Assembly (NCBI RefSeq): GCF_001613805.1
Contig: NZ_LPVY01000024.1
Location: forward strand, 124,001-188,000
Origin: Thalassospira lucentensis
GTDB lineage: Bacteria > Pseudomonadota > Alphaproteobacteria > Rhodospirillales > Thalassospiraceae
Direction of reading: 5' to 3'
DNA length: 64,000 nucleotides
The translations under genes and the position numbers were made by a program. Each line of letters opens with the position of its first letter. Position 1 is the stretch's first letter. Of this stretch, positions 54,310-63,009 are shown piece after piece. A model generated the notes under the pieces. It saw nothing but the letters and a program-made list of their open reading frames with translations, had not been told where the DNA came from and made no database searches.

Positions 54310-55119
54310 TCAGGCCGCGGAACTTTTGGCAGCAGGCTGTTTGGCGACCAGTTCGTCAAGGCAATCATCGGCAAGCGGCGTGATCGGGGTAAAGTCGCGA
54401 TGCGCGATCCACGGTTTACGATTAAACGCCCGGATATGGTTCGAAACCGCGCACAGGCTAAGATAAACAATGGTGCGGTCAAACGGGCTGATATTGGGCG
54501 GGCTGGCATGGACGAGATTGCCATGGAACATCACAACCGATCCGGCGGGACCAATCGGGGCCTCGCAGCCGCCCTCGGCGGCAAGCTTTGTAACCGTTTC
54601 GCGATCAAGTGTCCAAAGCGGATAGGATGTGGTTTCAAGGTCGTGGCCGGCCTTGAGCACGCCTGCCTTATGGCTTTTGGGGATGAATAAGAGCGGGCCG
54701 TTGGCCGGAGTGACGTCTTCAAGGAACAGGGCGATGTTGAACGCGCGCGGTTCGGGCATTTCATCGTCGCGCTGCCAGGTGCCGTAATCCTGATGCCATT
54801 GCCAGACGGCGCCATCAAAGGCGGCCTTGGCGTTGATTTTGTACTGGTGCATGTAAACCTGTTCTTCGAGGAACTGTTCAACAGGTTCGATCAGGCGGGG
54901 ATGGGCACCAAGGCGGCGATGGGCTTCGTTATAGGTGTGTGCGGCAAAGGCGGTGCGGGCAACACCGGATGTTTCGCGCCAGACTTCTTCACGGTCGGAT
55001 GCATAAATCTGGCGGGCTTCGGACAGAAGAAGGGCGGCTTCTTCACGTGAAAAAAGTTCCGGCAGAAAGACAAAGCCCTGTTCGCGAAATTCGGCAAGAG
55101 CCGTTTCGTTGAGTTTCAT
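54310..55119 (-). CDS. Phytanoyl-CoA dioxygenase family oxygenase (EctD-like)
   Basis: Fe(II)/2-oxoglutarate oxygenase of 269 residues. The iron triad is visible as His109 and Asp111 (WQWHQDYGTW) and His204 (GNLVHASPPN), with Arg215 as the likely 2-oxoglutarate ligand. The segment RAFNIALFLEDVTPANGPLLFIPKSHKAG closely resembles ectoine hydroxylase and relatives, but no ectoine genes are nearby, so another hydroxylation substrate is likely. GGAGG precedes the ATG. It is the second gene of a GntR-PhyH-COG4091 cluster. Confidence 0.87.
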   Translation of the reverse strand: MKLNETALAEFREQGFVFLPELFSREEAALLLSEARQIYASDREEVWRETSGVARTAFAAHTYNEAHRRLGAHPRLIEPVEQFLEEQVYMHQYKINAKAAFDGAVWQWHQDYGTWQRDDEMPEPRAFNIALFLEDVTPANGPLLFIPKSHKAGVLKAGHDLETTSYPLWTLDRETVTKLAAEGGCEAPIGPAGSVVMFHGNLVHASPPNISPFDRTIVYLSLCAVSNHIRAFNRKPWIAHRDFTPITPLADDCLDELVAKQPAAKSSAA

Positions 55120-55196
55120 GACGTTTACCTCCGCGTCGCATATTTTTGTTTTTTGTTATGCGACCTATGCCCGGCCGGATCTTTATGCCGGGCGGT

Positions 55197-55868
55197 TTAT
55201 AATGTGGTCTTTGCGGTATCCTTCATATGTGTGATCAGGCGGTTTGCGGCATTGCGCGTATGTGCGATTGCCAACTGCTGGGCTGCCGCACCATCGCCAA
55301 CGCAGATTGCGTCGGCGATGGCTTGATGTTCGGTCCATACGGGATCGGGACCGGTTCCGGTTTGCAGATCGGCATGCATGACACGCCGGACCTGCAACCA
55401 GATTGCGGCTGATGCCTCGGGCAACAGGGGGTTGCCCGACAGGCGATAGATCGTTTGATGAAACGCGACGTCGGCTGCAACAAGGTCTGCGGTGGAATTG
55501 CTGCCCAGAGCGTGGTGTCCCTGTTTGATGGCAGCCCGCAGTGCCGATTTCCGTTCGTCTTCCGGGGATTTTGACGCCAGCCGGGCGGCAAGCCCGTCAA
55601 ACGCTTCGCGCAAGTCATAAACGTGCTCGACCAGTTTGGCATCGACCGGGGCAACGCGATATCCACGCCGCCCCATCGGTACGACCAGCCCATCACGACG
55701 CAGCAACCCCAGAGCTTGCAACACTGGTTGCCGCGAGACATTGAGCTCCTCGGCCAAGGCTTCCTGACGCAAAGGCATTCCGGGAGGGAGAGCACCGGAA
55801 CACAAGGCATCGACCAAGCGATCATGCACTTCGTCAGTCAGACTTTTACGACCGGAAAGAGGTTCCAT
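55197..55868 (-). CDS. GntR-family regulator (FCD domain)
   Basis: A 223-residue regulator with a winged helix-turn-helix (about 8-72, LTDEVHDRLVDALCSGALPPGMPLRQEALAEELNVSRQPV) and an FCD effector domain (about 85-210, DLREAFDGLAARLA, DVAFHQTIYRLSGNPLL). The ATG at 55868 has AGGA six bases ahead. The frame is open far upstream, across the promoter and into the opposite-strand amidase gene, which I judge to be chance. It leads the operon with the PhyH-type and COG4091 genes, 77 bases apart, and probably controls it and itself. Confidence 0.9.
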   Translation of the reverse strand: MEPLSGRKSLTDEVHDRLVDALCSGALPPGMPLRQEALAEELNVSRQPVLQALGLLRRDGLVVPMGRRGYRVAPVDAKLVEHVYDLREAFDGLAARLASKSPEDERKSALRAAIKQGHHALGSNSTADLVAADVAFHQTIYRLSGNPLLPEASAAIWLQVRRVMHADLQTGTGPDPVWTEHQAIADAICVGDGAAAQQLAIAHTRNAANRLITHMKDTAKTTL

Positions 55869-55893
55869 CTTCGATCCTTCTTCTACATTCGGA

Positions 55894-55904
55894 ATACTGT
55901 ATAC
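55894..55904. promoter_or_regulatory. Possible GntR operator
   Basis: ATACTGTATAC contains ATAC-T-GTAT, a short palindrome 25 bases before the GntR start, with the overlapping palindrome GTATAC. FCD-type regulators commonly bind such GTATAC-rich sites. Confidence 0.35.
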
Positions 55905-56066
55905 ACTATTTTTAACCATTGGAAGATCAAATCGGTAAAAAATGACTCTGTGGTTGCGCGTGTACCTTAAAACACTGTTTTGGCCGGGCGGTAGCCCAAT
56001 TGTGTATTGTCGGCGGTGTGATGGCGTTCCATGATCATCGCAGAACAACGATATGGAGACGATGTC

Positions 56067-56891
56067 ATGGCCCGTTTTGTTACTGCCTGTGTTCAGGTAA
56101 ATGCGCGTGACAATATGAGCGACAACCTTGCGCGGGCGGCGACCTATGCACGCGATGCCCATGCGGCGGGGGCGACGCTGATTGCGTTTCCGGAAAATGT
56201 TTCGATGATGTCGTTTGGCGGGGAAAAGGTCAGGACGGCGGCCTTTGACGAGGCGGATCACCCAGCCCTGACATTTTTCCGCGATCTGGCGGAAGAATTG
56301 AAATCGACCCTGATTGTTGGATCTTTGCATGTGAAGGTACCGGGCGAAGACCGGGTGGCCAATCGTTGTTTTGTGATTGGCCCGGACGGGGCGGTGATCA
56401 CGTCTTATGACAAGATCCATATGTTCGATGTTGATCTGGCGGGTGGGGAAAGTTACCGCGAAAGCAAAACATTCCGCCCGGGTGATCAGGCGCGGCTTGC
56501 CAAAACAGATATCGGGGATATCGGCATCGCGATTTGCTATGACGTGCGGTTCCCTCAGCTTTTCCGTGATTATGCCAAGGCCGGGGCGAAAATCCTGTCG
56601 ATCCCGGCGGCGTTTACACGTACGACCGGGCAGGCGCACTGGCATAATCTGTTGCGGTCACGCGCGATTGAAAATGGTTGTTATGTGATTGCGGCCGCAC
56701 AGTGCGGCGATCACCCGGGCAACCGGCAGACCTTCGGCCATTCGCTGATTATCGATCCGTGGGGAGAGATCCTTGCTGATGCAGGGACCGATCCCGGCTT
56801 TATCACCGCCGAGATCGATCTGGATCGGGTGGAAGATATTCGGCGAATGGTGCCGTCGCTTCATAATGACCGGGCATACAAGCCTTGCTGA
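56067..56891 (+). CDS. Carbon-nitrogen hydrolase (Nit1-like amidase)
   Basis: Nitrilase-superfamily amidase of 274 residues with the complete triad Glu43 (FPEN), Lys116 (YDKIHMFDVDL) and Cys157 (ICYDVRFP). It closely resembles Nit1/NitA-type deaminated-glutathione amidase, which repairs a by-product of transaminases; that assignment is by family. The ATG at 56067 is preceded by GGAGACG. In other alphaproteobacteria it usually lies right after grxC; here 7.7 kb of accessory genes separate the two. Confidence 0.92.
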   Translation: MARFVTACVQVNARDNMSDNLARAATYARDAHAAGATLIAFPENVSMMSFGGEKVRTAAFDEADHPALTFFRDLAEELKSTLIVGSLHVKVPGEDRVANRCFVIGPDGAVITSYDKIHMFDVDLAGGESYRESKTFRPGDQARLAKTDIGDIGIAICYDVRFPQLFRDYAKAGAKILSIPAAFTRTTGQAHWHNLLRSRAIENGCYVIAAAQCGDHPGNRQTFGHSLIIDPWGEILADAGTDPGFITAEIDLDRVEDIRRMVPSLHNDRAYKPC

Positions 56892-56914
56892 TTTAAGCAG
56901 CATTTCGCAGGTGG

Positions 56915-57298
56915 TCAGCTATAGCTGACCACCTCGAACTCGATGCCGTTTTCGTCATGGAAGTAAAACCGGCGGCCGGGTTCATAATCGGCATGACTGT
57001 GGGTTTTCAGACCACTGGCGAGGATTTTCTTTTCAGTCGCGTCAAGGTCGTCAACCACAATGGCGACATGGTTCATCCCGCCCAGAGTACGATACGAATT
57101 TTCATCCGAACTTACCGGCGCTCCGCCGGAATAGACGGCGACGTAGCTTGTATCACTGCCGACGTGATAGGTGATGCCGTTATCCTTTGACGGCCCGTTC
57201 CAGCGCACATGCCAGCCAAACCAGTCACATAATTGTGTGGCCGTTTTGGCCGGATCAGCGACGGTGAAATTCACATGTTCCAGAAACGCGGTGCTCAT
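56915..57298 (-). CDS. VOC-superfamily (glyoxalase-like) protein
   Basis: A 127-residue VOC-fold protein with an opening His ligand (AFLEHVNFTVADPAKTATQLCDWFG) and a second-module His (MNHVAIVVDDLDATEKKIL) and closing Glu (DENGIEFEVVSY), so a divalent-metal site is plausible. The chosen start gives MSTAFLEHVNF; an in-frame ATG nine codons upstream is less typical. It is divergent from the YHS-domain gene. Substrate is unknown. Confidence 0.85.
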   Translation of the reverse strand: MSTAFLEHVNFTVADPAKTATQLCDWFGWHVRWNGPSKDNGITYHVGSDTSYVAVYSGGAPVSSDENSYRTLGGMNHVAIVVDDLDATEKKILASGLKTHSHADYEPGRRFYFHDENGIEFEVVSYS

Positions 57299-57342
57299 GG
57301 CATTTCCCTTTTTGCTTTTCCTCAACTATCTCCTGTGTAATT

Positions 57343-57360
57343 CCTTAACTTAAGTTTAGG
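57343..57360. promoter_or_regulatory. Near-palindrome between VOC and YHS genes
   Basis: CCTTAACTTAAGTTTAGG is an 18-base near-palindrome with a perfect AACTTAAGTT core, 45 bases before the VOC start. It could be an operator for a dimeric regulator. Confidence 0.4.
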
Positions 57361-57503
57361 TCAAGGAGAAAATTCGCAACCGATTGGGATGCTGAGCCCC
57401 GTGGTCACGCAGTTTCACGAAACAGTGTCGCAACGTCATTTTGCCTTTCGCACATGCTCTTTCAATATCGGCTTATCAAAACAGCAAATGGAGTGTTTGG
57501 GTG

Positions 57504-58043
57504 ATGATGAAGCGTATGTTAATGGCGACGTCCCTGATCATGGCAGCTTCGGGTGCGGCTTTCGCCGGGGAGCAATATGTTGATGAAACAGGCTTTGCGA
57601 TCAGCGGGTATGATCCGGTGGCCTATTTCGATCTGACGCAGGCGGAGCCGGGTGGTGCGCAGCCCCGGGCCGTGCCGGGACGATCCGATATCACCGCCGA
57701 ATATAACGGGGCGACATGGGCGTTTGCATCCGAAGAGCATCGCGACATGTTCACCGCCAATCCGGAAAAATACGCGCCGAAATATGACGGGCATTGCGCC
57801 TATGGCGTCGCACAGGGCGGCAAGGTCCCGGCCAATCCGAACCTGTGGCGGATTGTTGACGGGGCGCTTTATCTGAATATCACACCGACGGTGGTTGGTT
57901 TCTGGAACAGCGATATCAGCGGCAATATCAACAAGTCCGAAGGCAACTGGACCTCGCTTGAGGCCAAAGGCGCTTCGGACAAAAGCTGGAAGGCAATTGA
58001 GGACAATAACGGCACGTACGCAGGCACTGCACCGATCAGATAA
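57504..58043 (+). CDS. Exported YHS-domain protein
   Basis: A 179-residue secreted protein: signal peptide MMKRMLMATSLIMAASGAAFA, then a YHS-like domain (ISGYDPVAYFDL, ITAEYNGATWAFASEEHRDMFTANPEKYAPKYDGHCAYGVA). YHS domains are thought to bind metals; such stand-alone exported forms are common in proteobacteria and have no fixed role. Several start codons (GTG 57501, ATG 57504 and 57507) are possible, all giving the same mature protein. It is convergent with phoX at a strong terminator. Confidence 0.85.
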   Translation: MMKRMLMATSLIMAASGAAFAGEQYVDETGFAISGYDPVAYFDLTQAEPGGAQPRAVPGRSDITAEYNGATWAFASEEHRDMFTANPEKYAPKYDGHCAYGVAQGGKVPANPNLWRIVDGALYLNITPTVVGFWNSDISGNINKSEGNWTSLEAKGASDKSWKAIEDNNGTYAGTAPIR

Positions 58044-58077
58044 GCTGTTCAGGTAAGGTAACGTGACCGGAAAATGA

Positions 58078-58103
58078 AAACCGGCCCCAAGCGGGGCCGG
58101 TTT
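58078..58103. terminator. Bidirectional terminator between YHS gene and phoX
   Basis: AAACCGGCCCC (58078-58088) pairs perfectly with GGGGCCGGTTT (58093-58103). The minus strand continues TTTTCATTTT and the plus strand has a short T run. Confidence 0.85.
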
Positions 58104-58127
58104 GACGATGATCGGGTATGACCAGGA

Positions 58128-60041
58128 TCAGCTTGCGATTTCGCCGCCACCCTGTTTGGTGATGGCAACCACCGACGGACGCGGCGGAACGCCGTCCTGG
58201 AAGTCCGGCCAGCGGGTGCTTGGTTCGTCATAGGTTGAACCGTCTGCAGGGTGCTGAACCGCGACAAACAGGGTCGTGCCATCCGGGGTGAATTCCGGAC
58301 CGCACATTTCGGCACCTTCCGGGCAGGCGAAGAAGAATTTGGTCAGTGCGCGACCGGCACCTTCTACATCTGCGGCATGCATGCCATCTGGAATATCCGA
58401 GCTTGGCGCGCCATCGGTGGAAATCCACAGGCGGCCTTTATGGTCAATCGCAAGGTTATCCGGGCAGGATACCCAGCTTTCAGCCCCTGGATGGTAAACC
58501 GCACGGTCATCGGCATTCGCCGGGTTACCACCAAGCAGGAAAATGTCCCATTTGAAGGTATCGGCGGTGTGGTCCGCATCCTTGCCCATGCCGCCCGGAG
58601 GGGTGAGTTCAAGAACGTGACCATGGATGTTCGAGGCGCGCGGATTGACGATGTTCGGCTCTTTGCGCTTCGAGTTGTTGGTCAGCATGACGTAAACCTT
58701 GCCGTTAACCGGGTTTGGTTCGACGTCTTCGGGGCGGTCCATTTGGGTTGCGCCCAGAAGGTCGGCTGCGCGACGGGTTTCAATCAGGATATCGGCCTGA
58801 CTGTTGAAATCATTTTCGGCGGTCAGCGGGCCATCACCGTGGACCAAAGGCATCCAGTTAACCGTGCCATCCTCGTTGAATTTGGCGACATAAAGCGTGC
58901 CGTCTTCAAGGATGTCCATGTTCGCCGCACGGTCGTTCGGATTGTATTTTTTCGACGCGACGAATTTATAAAGGTAATCGAAGCGCTGATCGTCGCCGGA
59001 ATAGGCAACCACAGAGTTATCCTTATTCAGGAAAACGGTGGCACCTTCGTGCTTGAAGCGGCCAAGGGCCGTGCGCTTTTTCGGGGTCGAGGTCGGATCA
59101 TAGGGATCAATTTCGACCATCCAGCCAAATTTGTTCGGCTCGTTCGGTTCTTTTTCAACGTTGAAGCGGTCGAAATATTTGACCCAAGAATACCAGCTGT
59201 CCGGCTCGATACCGAGGCGCTTGTAGTTGCGTTCTTCGCTGGTTTTGGCGATGTCACCACCGAAATAGCCGTTGAAGTTTTCTTCAGCGATCAGGATGGT
59301 GCCCCAAGGGGTTTTGCCACCTGCACAGTTGTTCAACGTGCCGATGACGCGTGTGCCGGTCTGGTCGGTGCTGGTTTTCAGGCGGTCATGGCCTGCTGCC
59401 GGGCCGGTGATGACCATTTCGGTATCAAGGGCAGAAATACGGCGTGCATAATCTGAACCGTCAATGACCTGCCATTTGCCGTCTGTCTTTTTGACTTCGA
59501 CGATAGAATGGCCGTGGGCGGCAATTTCATGCAGGGCCTGTTCCTGCGATGCGCCCATGGCGTCCTTAAGGCCCGGCCACATCAGTTCGGCATTGGTGTA
59601 TTCATGGCTGACACACAGAAGGCCGTGTTCGGAATTGTCTGATCCGACCGGAAGCGGCATATAGCCGATATAGTCGCAGTTATAGCCGAACTGCTTGTTC
59701 TGCGCGGTGGCATCGACGGCACCCGGAACGAATGCCGGGGCATCAGCGACGACCTTGTCACCGTAACGGATCAGGATGTCGGCATCGTATCCTTCGGCAA
59801 CGGCATGGGTTTTTGCGATCTTCTGCGGGATCGATTTGAAGGTCAGGGTCGAGGCGTCCTGCGCGCGGGCCATGCCCGAGGTTGCGATACCAGCGCCAGC
59901 GACGGCCGAAGTTGCCATCAGGCCCTTGAAAAAGCCGCGACGGGAAAGGCGAGCATTGATCAGGTCTGCGACACGCGGATTGTTTGTCGGGTTCGACGGA
60001 ATGTCATCGCGATCCTCGACGATTTCAAATTGTTCGTTCAT
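58128..60041 (-). CDS. PhoX family alkaline phosphatase
   Basis: Periplasmic phosphatase of 637 residues that depends on calcium and iron in characterised homologues and releases phosphate from organic esters. The N-terminus bears a Tat signal (SRRGFFKGLMATSAVAGAGIA), then the DUF839/PhoX body with the diagnostic NNCAGGKTPWGT, GLLCVSHEYTN and IDHKGRLWISTDG. The ATG at 60041 fits the family N-terminus; the frame stays open 25 codons earlier. No clear phosphate (Pho) box was found upstream. It is probably expressed alone or with the methyltransferase gene upstream. Confidence 0.92.
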   Translation of the reverse strand: MNEQFEIVEDRDDIPSNPTNNPRVADLINARLSRRGFFKGLMATSAVAGAGIATSGMARAQDASTLTFKSIPQKIAKTHAVAEGYDADILIRYGDKVVADAPAFVPGAVDATAQNKQFGYNCDYIGYMPLPVGSDNSEHGLLCVSHEYTNAELMWPGLKDAMGASQEQALHEIAAHGHSIVEVKKTDGKWQVIDGSDYARRISALDTEMVITGPAAGHDRLKTSTDQTGTRVIGTLNNCAGGKTPWGTILIAEENFNGYFGGDIAKTSEERNYKRLGIEPDSWYSWVKYFDRFNVEKEPNEPNKFGWMVEIDPYDPTSTPKKRTALGRFKHEGATVFLNKDNSVVAYSGDDQRFDYLYKFVASKKYNPNDRAANMDILEDGTLYVAKFNEDGTVNWMPLVHGDGPLTAENDFNSQADILIETRRAADLLGATQMDRPEDVEPNPVNGKVYVMLTNNSKRKEPNIVNPRASNIHGHVLELTPPGGMGKDADHTADTFKWDIFLLGGNPANADDRAVYHPGAESWVSCPDNLAIDHKGRLWISTDGAPSSDIPDGMHAADVEGAGRALTKFFFACPEGAEMCGPEFTPDGTTLFVAVQHPADGSTYDEPSTRWPDFQDGVPPRPSVVAITKQGGGEIAS

Positions 60042-60148
60042 GGTTTTCTCTCTCTGCCAAATGCTAAAACTAGCGCCGAGGAAGATGCCAGAAACAAACC
60101 GTTTGAATTGTGACACTTGTGTTTATTTTTTATCGGTATTCCAGTGTG

Positions 60149-60694
60149 TTACAGAATTGTTTCGGTCCGTTTTGGCGATGGTTTGCGGGCCGACAGGAAT
60201 TGCTTCACGGCAAAGGGAACCGTTGCGCCGGATTTGTATTGCGGCCCCTGTTCGAATGCGTTGATTTCCCAACCTGAAAAAGCGTTTGGCAGTTCATTTG
60301 GACGCAGAAGGAATTCCGGCGATTGTGGGCGGCCAAATGCTTCGTTCCCGATCATGAAGGTTTCATAAAGCAGGGTGCCGCCGGGTGTGATCGCCTTGCG
60401 AAGGTATTCAAACAGCGGACGATGAAGGTAATTGACAACCACCACCAGATCAAACTGCCGGTCGCCAAGCGGCCAATGACCGGATTCAAGATCGGCTTCG
60501 ATCCAGTCAATCCCAATATTGTGACCGGTCTGCGTATCCGTCAGGTCGCGATCAAGGGCTGTCACCTGCCATCCGTGATCGGCCATCCAGAAACTGTGAC
60601 GACCCTTGCCACAAGCAAGATCAAGTGCGGTTCCGCCGCTCGGAGGGCAATAACGGGTAATCCAGTCAGATGGCATTAATGATGACATTTTCAT
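60149..60694 (-). CDS. SAM-dependent methyltransferase (TehB-like)
   Basis: A 181-residue class I methyltransferase with SAM motif ALDLACGKGRHSFWMADHGW and later NYLHRPLFEYLRKAITPGGTLLYETF, resembling TehB/tellurite-resistance-type or UbiE-like small methyltransferases. Substrate is unknown. Divergent from the DUF1178 gene. Upstream of phoX by 107 bases on the same strand. Confidence 0.82.
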   Translation of the reverse strand: MKMSSLMPSDWITRYCPPSGGTALDLACGKGRHSFWMADHGWQVTALDRDLTDTQTGHNIGIDWIEADLESGHWPLGDRQFDLVVVVNYLHRPLFEYLRKAITPGGTLLYETFMIGNEAFGRPQSPEFLLRPNELPNAFSGWEINAFEQGPQYKSGATVPFAVKQFLSARKPSPKRTETIL

Positions 60695-60809
60695 AAATCT
60701 TGGTTATTGAAAGAGCCGCCCGAAACTGGCGTTTCGGGCAAGGTGTCGCTATATCCTTGATATTAAAACACCTTGCAATTGTTACGGTTGGCTTGAACAA
60801 AACAACACC

Positions 60810-61244
60810 ATGATCCTCTTTCAGCTTAAATGCGAACATGATCACGAATTTGAAGGCTGGTTCAAAGACGGTGCCACATATGACACCCAGGCTGCCAGCG
60901 GTGAATTGTCATGCCCTGTTTGCGGGACCGGAAATGTCGGCAAGGCATTGATGGCACCCCGTCTTCGGACGTCACGCCAGAAAGAAGAAGCTGCTGAAAA
61001 GACCCGCCAGGTCGCCATGGCCGAAGCAACCCGCGTCGCAATGGCCGAAATCCGGAAGCAGGTCGAGGCAAATTGCGAGCATGTTGGCACCAAGTTTGCC
61101 GAGGAAGCTCGCAAGATTCATTATGGCGAAACCGAAAAACGCGGCATTTATGGCGAGGCGTCGTTAAAGGAAACCGCTGAACTGATCGATGAAGGTATCG
61201 ATGTTCACGCGTTGCCGTGGCTTGATGAGAGCAAGAAGAACTGA
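60810..61244 (+). CDS. DUF1178 protein
   Basis: A 144-residue protein with the family opening MILFQLKCEHDHEFEGWFKD and a zinc-ribbon-like pair (CEHDH and SCPVCGTGNVGKALMAP), followed by a charged helix. Function is unknown. In many alphaproteobacteria it directly follows the nitrilase-like amidase gene; here PhoX and other genes intervene. Confidence 0.88.
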   Translation: MILFQLKCEHDHEFEGWFKDGATYDTQAASGELSCPVCGTGNVGKALMAPRLRTSRQKEEAAEKTRQVAMAEATRVAMAEIRKQVEANCEHVGTKFAEEARKIHYGETEKRGIYGEASLKETAELIDEGIDVHALPWLDESKKN

Positions 61245-61553
61245 CCGTTCTGGTCAAATTCCCCTGACGACCTGATTTTTCGAAGCTGTGTGCGATGCAG
61301 ATGCGTTGCAACCATCAGCAGACAGTTTTTGTGCGTATGCAAAATTTGATGCATGGCTTGGTTGAAATGCGGGGCAATATTACCACCTCTCAAGAACCTA
61401 TTCAAAAGGAGGTGTTTTGCGCATCCGAAAATGTTTGATGAAATGATTTTGACAGAAAAGTGAAGCTAAACATGGAACATCAGGGTTATATCGGATGTTA
61501 TATCATTGGATAAGTATCGGGTGTGGCTTTTGGTCTTTCTTGGGGTTTAGGGG
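61245..61553. promoter_or_regulatory. Gap before the GGDEF gene: hairpin, strong SD, direct repeat
   Basis: The 309 bases contain CACCTC (61385-61390) and GAGGTG (61410-61415), a stem with a long loop that could terminate DUF1178 and that includes a perfect ribosome-binding sequence AAGGAGGTG (61407-61415). Short frames follow it, such as a TTG-started nine-codon one (MRIRKCLMK). GTTATATC occurs twice, 12 bases apart (61485-61492 and 61497-61504), about one helical turn, suggesting a regulator site ahead of the GGDEF gene. Confidence 0.35.
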
Positions 61554-62996
61554 ATGGCAGCGGTTTTTCGGGTATCGACGGATTTTATTCCGTGTTGCGT
61601 TGGCGCGGTTTGCGTTGCGGGGATTGTTTTTGCCGCTTCGTTATTCGGGATTCTAACCCGCCCGGACGGGATGCTTGCTGTTTTGTGGCCTGCCAATGCT
61701 CTTCTGACCGCGGCCTTTGTCCGTGGGCGAGCGATGAACACGCCTTTGGGCTGGTGCGCTGCGTTCATCGCTTATATGGCCGCCGACCTTCTGACCGGAA
61801 ACGATATCTACACCGCGATCTGGCTAACCGGGGCCAATCTCGCCGGTGTTGCGGTCGGGGTTATTCTGTTGCGCAGGCTGTCAGTCGAGGATCGCAATCT
61901 TCGCCGTCCGCAATCAGTTCAGTATCTTTGCCTGACTGGGGCAGGGGCGGCATTGGCTGCGGCGATGGCCGGGATACTTATCGCGGTACTGGTTTTCAAT
62001 CAGGACCCGGTAACCGCGTTCCTTTTCTGGTTCAGCACCGAATTTGCGAATTACGTCGTTATCCTGCCATTTGCCCTGACGGTGGCGCGCTGGTCGGATT
62101 TTTCCGCGATGATCACGGGCTCTTTTCGGCATTTTGTCATGAATGTCGAGACCCTGAAAACCTGTGCACCGGCCATTTCCGTCCTGGTCAGTCTGGTTCT
62201 GGTAAAGGTTATCGGCGGGCCGGGATCAATCGTGTTTCCGGTGCCTGCTTTGTTATGGTGTGCACTGGTTTATCGGTTGCAGATCACGACACTTTTCATA
62301 TTGCTGGTATCGCATTGGTTGATGGTGGTTCTGGAGCTTGATTTTCTGTCGAGTTTGCCGGTCGATAGCGATCCATATTATGCAATCATGTCGACCCGGC
62401 TGGGGATTGCGTTGCTGTCGTTGGGCCCGCTGACTGTTGCCAGTATTGACACCGCACGCAGCGCGCTGGTTGATCGTCTGGATCACGCCGCAAACCATGA
62501 TTTCCTGACCGGGTTACTGTCGCGTGGGGCTTTCATGAAATGTGGCAGTGAATTGATATCGCGTCTGTCGGGGGAAAAGGGACGCCTGACCATCATGGGG
62601 CTTGATGTCGATCACTTCAAACAAATCAACGATACCCATGGTCATGCGGCAGGAGACCGGGTGCTGGTGGAAGTGGCGAAAATTATTCGTGGCAATCTGC
62701 GCGGTGATGATTTGATTGCACGTCTTGGCGGCGAAGAGTTCGGATTGATCCTGCCGGGCGTTGCGCCGGCCGATGCGCTTGGGCTTGCGCAACGCATTCG
62801 CATTGCAATCGAGCAAACGGCCGTTGGTGAAAGCGAAACTGGTAGTATTTATACCACAATCAGTATCGGTGTTGTTCATCATACTCTGGAGGAGCCGGTT
62901 AGCCTCGACCGGCTATTGCGTGATGCTGACAAGGCGATGTATGCCGCAAAGGCCGCAGGGCGAAATCGCGTTGTAGTGCATCAGCCACCGTCTTGA
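61554..62996 (+). CDS. MASE1-GGDEF diguanylate cyclase
   Basis: A 480-residue membrane enzyme. Residues about 10-300 form a MASE1-type sensor with roughly eight membrane segments (LAVLWPANALLTAAFV). The GGDEF domain (about 320-480) carries the active motif GGEEF, an inhibitory-site RGDD five residues ahead of it, and DVDHFKQINDTHGHAAGD. It should make cyclic-di-GMP from GTP and be subject to product inhibition. The ATG has a spaced GGGG upstream. It separates DUF1178 from ubiG in the backbone and can counteract the HD-GYP enzyme at 16.9 kb. Confidence 0.93.
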   Translation: MAAVFRVSTDFIPCCVGAVCVAGIVFAASLFGILTRPDGMLAVLWPANALLTAAFVRGRAMNTPLGWCAAFIAYMAADLLTGNDIYTAIWLTGANLAGVAVGVILLRRLSVEDRNLRRPQSVQYLCLTGAGAALAAAMAGILIAVLVFNQDPVTAFLFWFSTEFANYVVILPFALTVARWSDFSAMITGSFRHFVMNVETLKTCAPAISVLVSLVLVKVIGGPGSIVFPVPALLWCALVYRLQITTLFILLVSHWLMVVLELDFLSSLPVDSDPYYAIMSTRLGIALLSLGPLTVASIDTARSALVDRLDHAANHDFLTGLLSRGAFMKCGSELISRLSGEKGRLTIMGLDVDHFKQINDTHGHAAGDRVLVEVAKIIRGNLRGDDLIARLGGEEFGLILPGVAPADALGLAQRIRIAIEQTAVGESETGSIYTTISIGVVHHTLEEPVSLDRLLRDADKAMYAAKAAGRNRVVVHQPPS

Positions 62997-63009
62997 AGGC
63001 AATATACAA

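Noticed and set aside
55869..56645. N-terminal extension of the GntR gene by about 260 codons
   Set aside because: The extension runs antisense through the nitrilase-like gene and across the promoter; the ATG at 55868 has a proper ribosome site and the family N-terminus.
58251..59456. A 401-codon open frame opposite phoX
   Set aside because: It lies entirely within the well-supported phoX gene and shows no family resemblance.
60042..60148. Pho box upstream of phoX
   Set aside because: I looked for paired CTGTCAT-like elements. Only loose partial matches were present, so phosphate control cannot be claimed from sequence.
61523..62341. A 272-codon plus-strand frame over the MASE1-GGDEF gene
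   Set aside because: Out-of-frame copy of the membrane domain region; rich in Gly, Cys and Arg with no membrane pattern, unlike the real frame.
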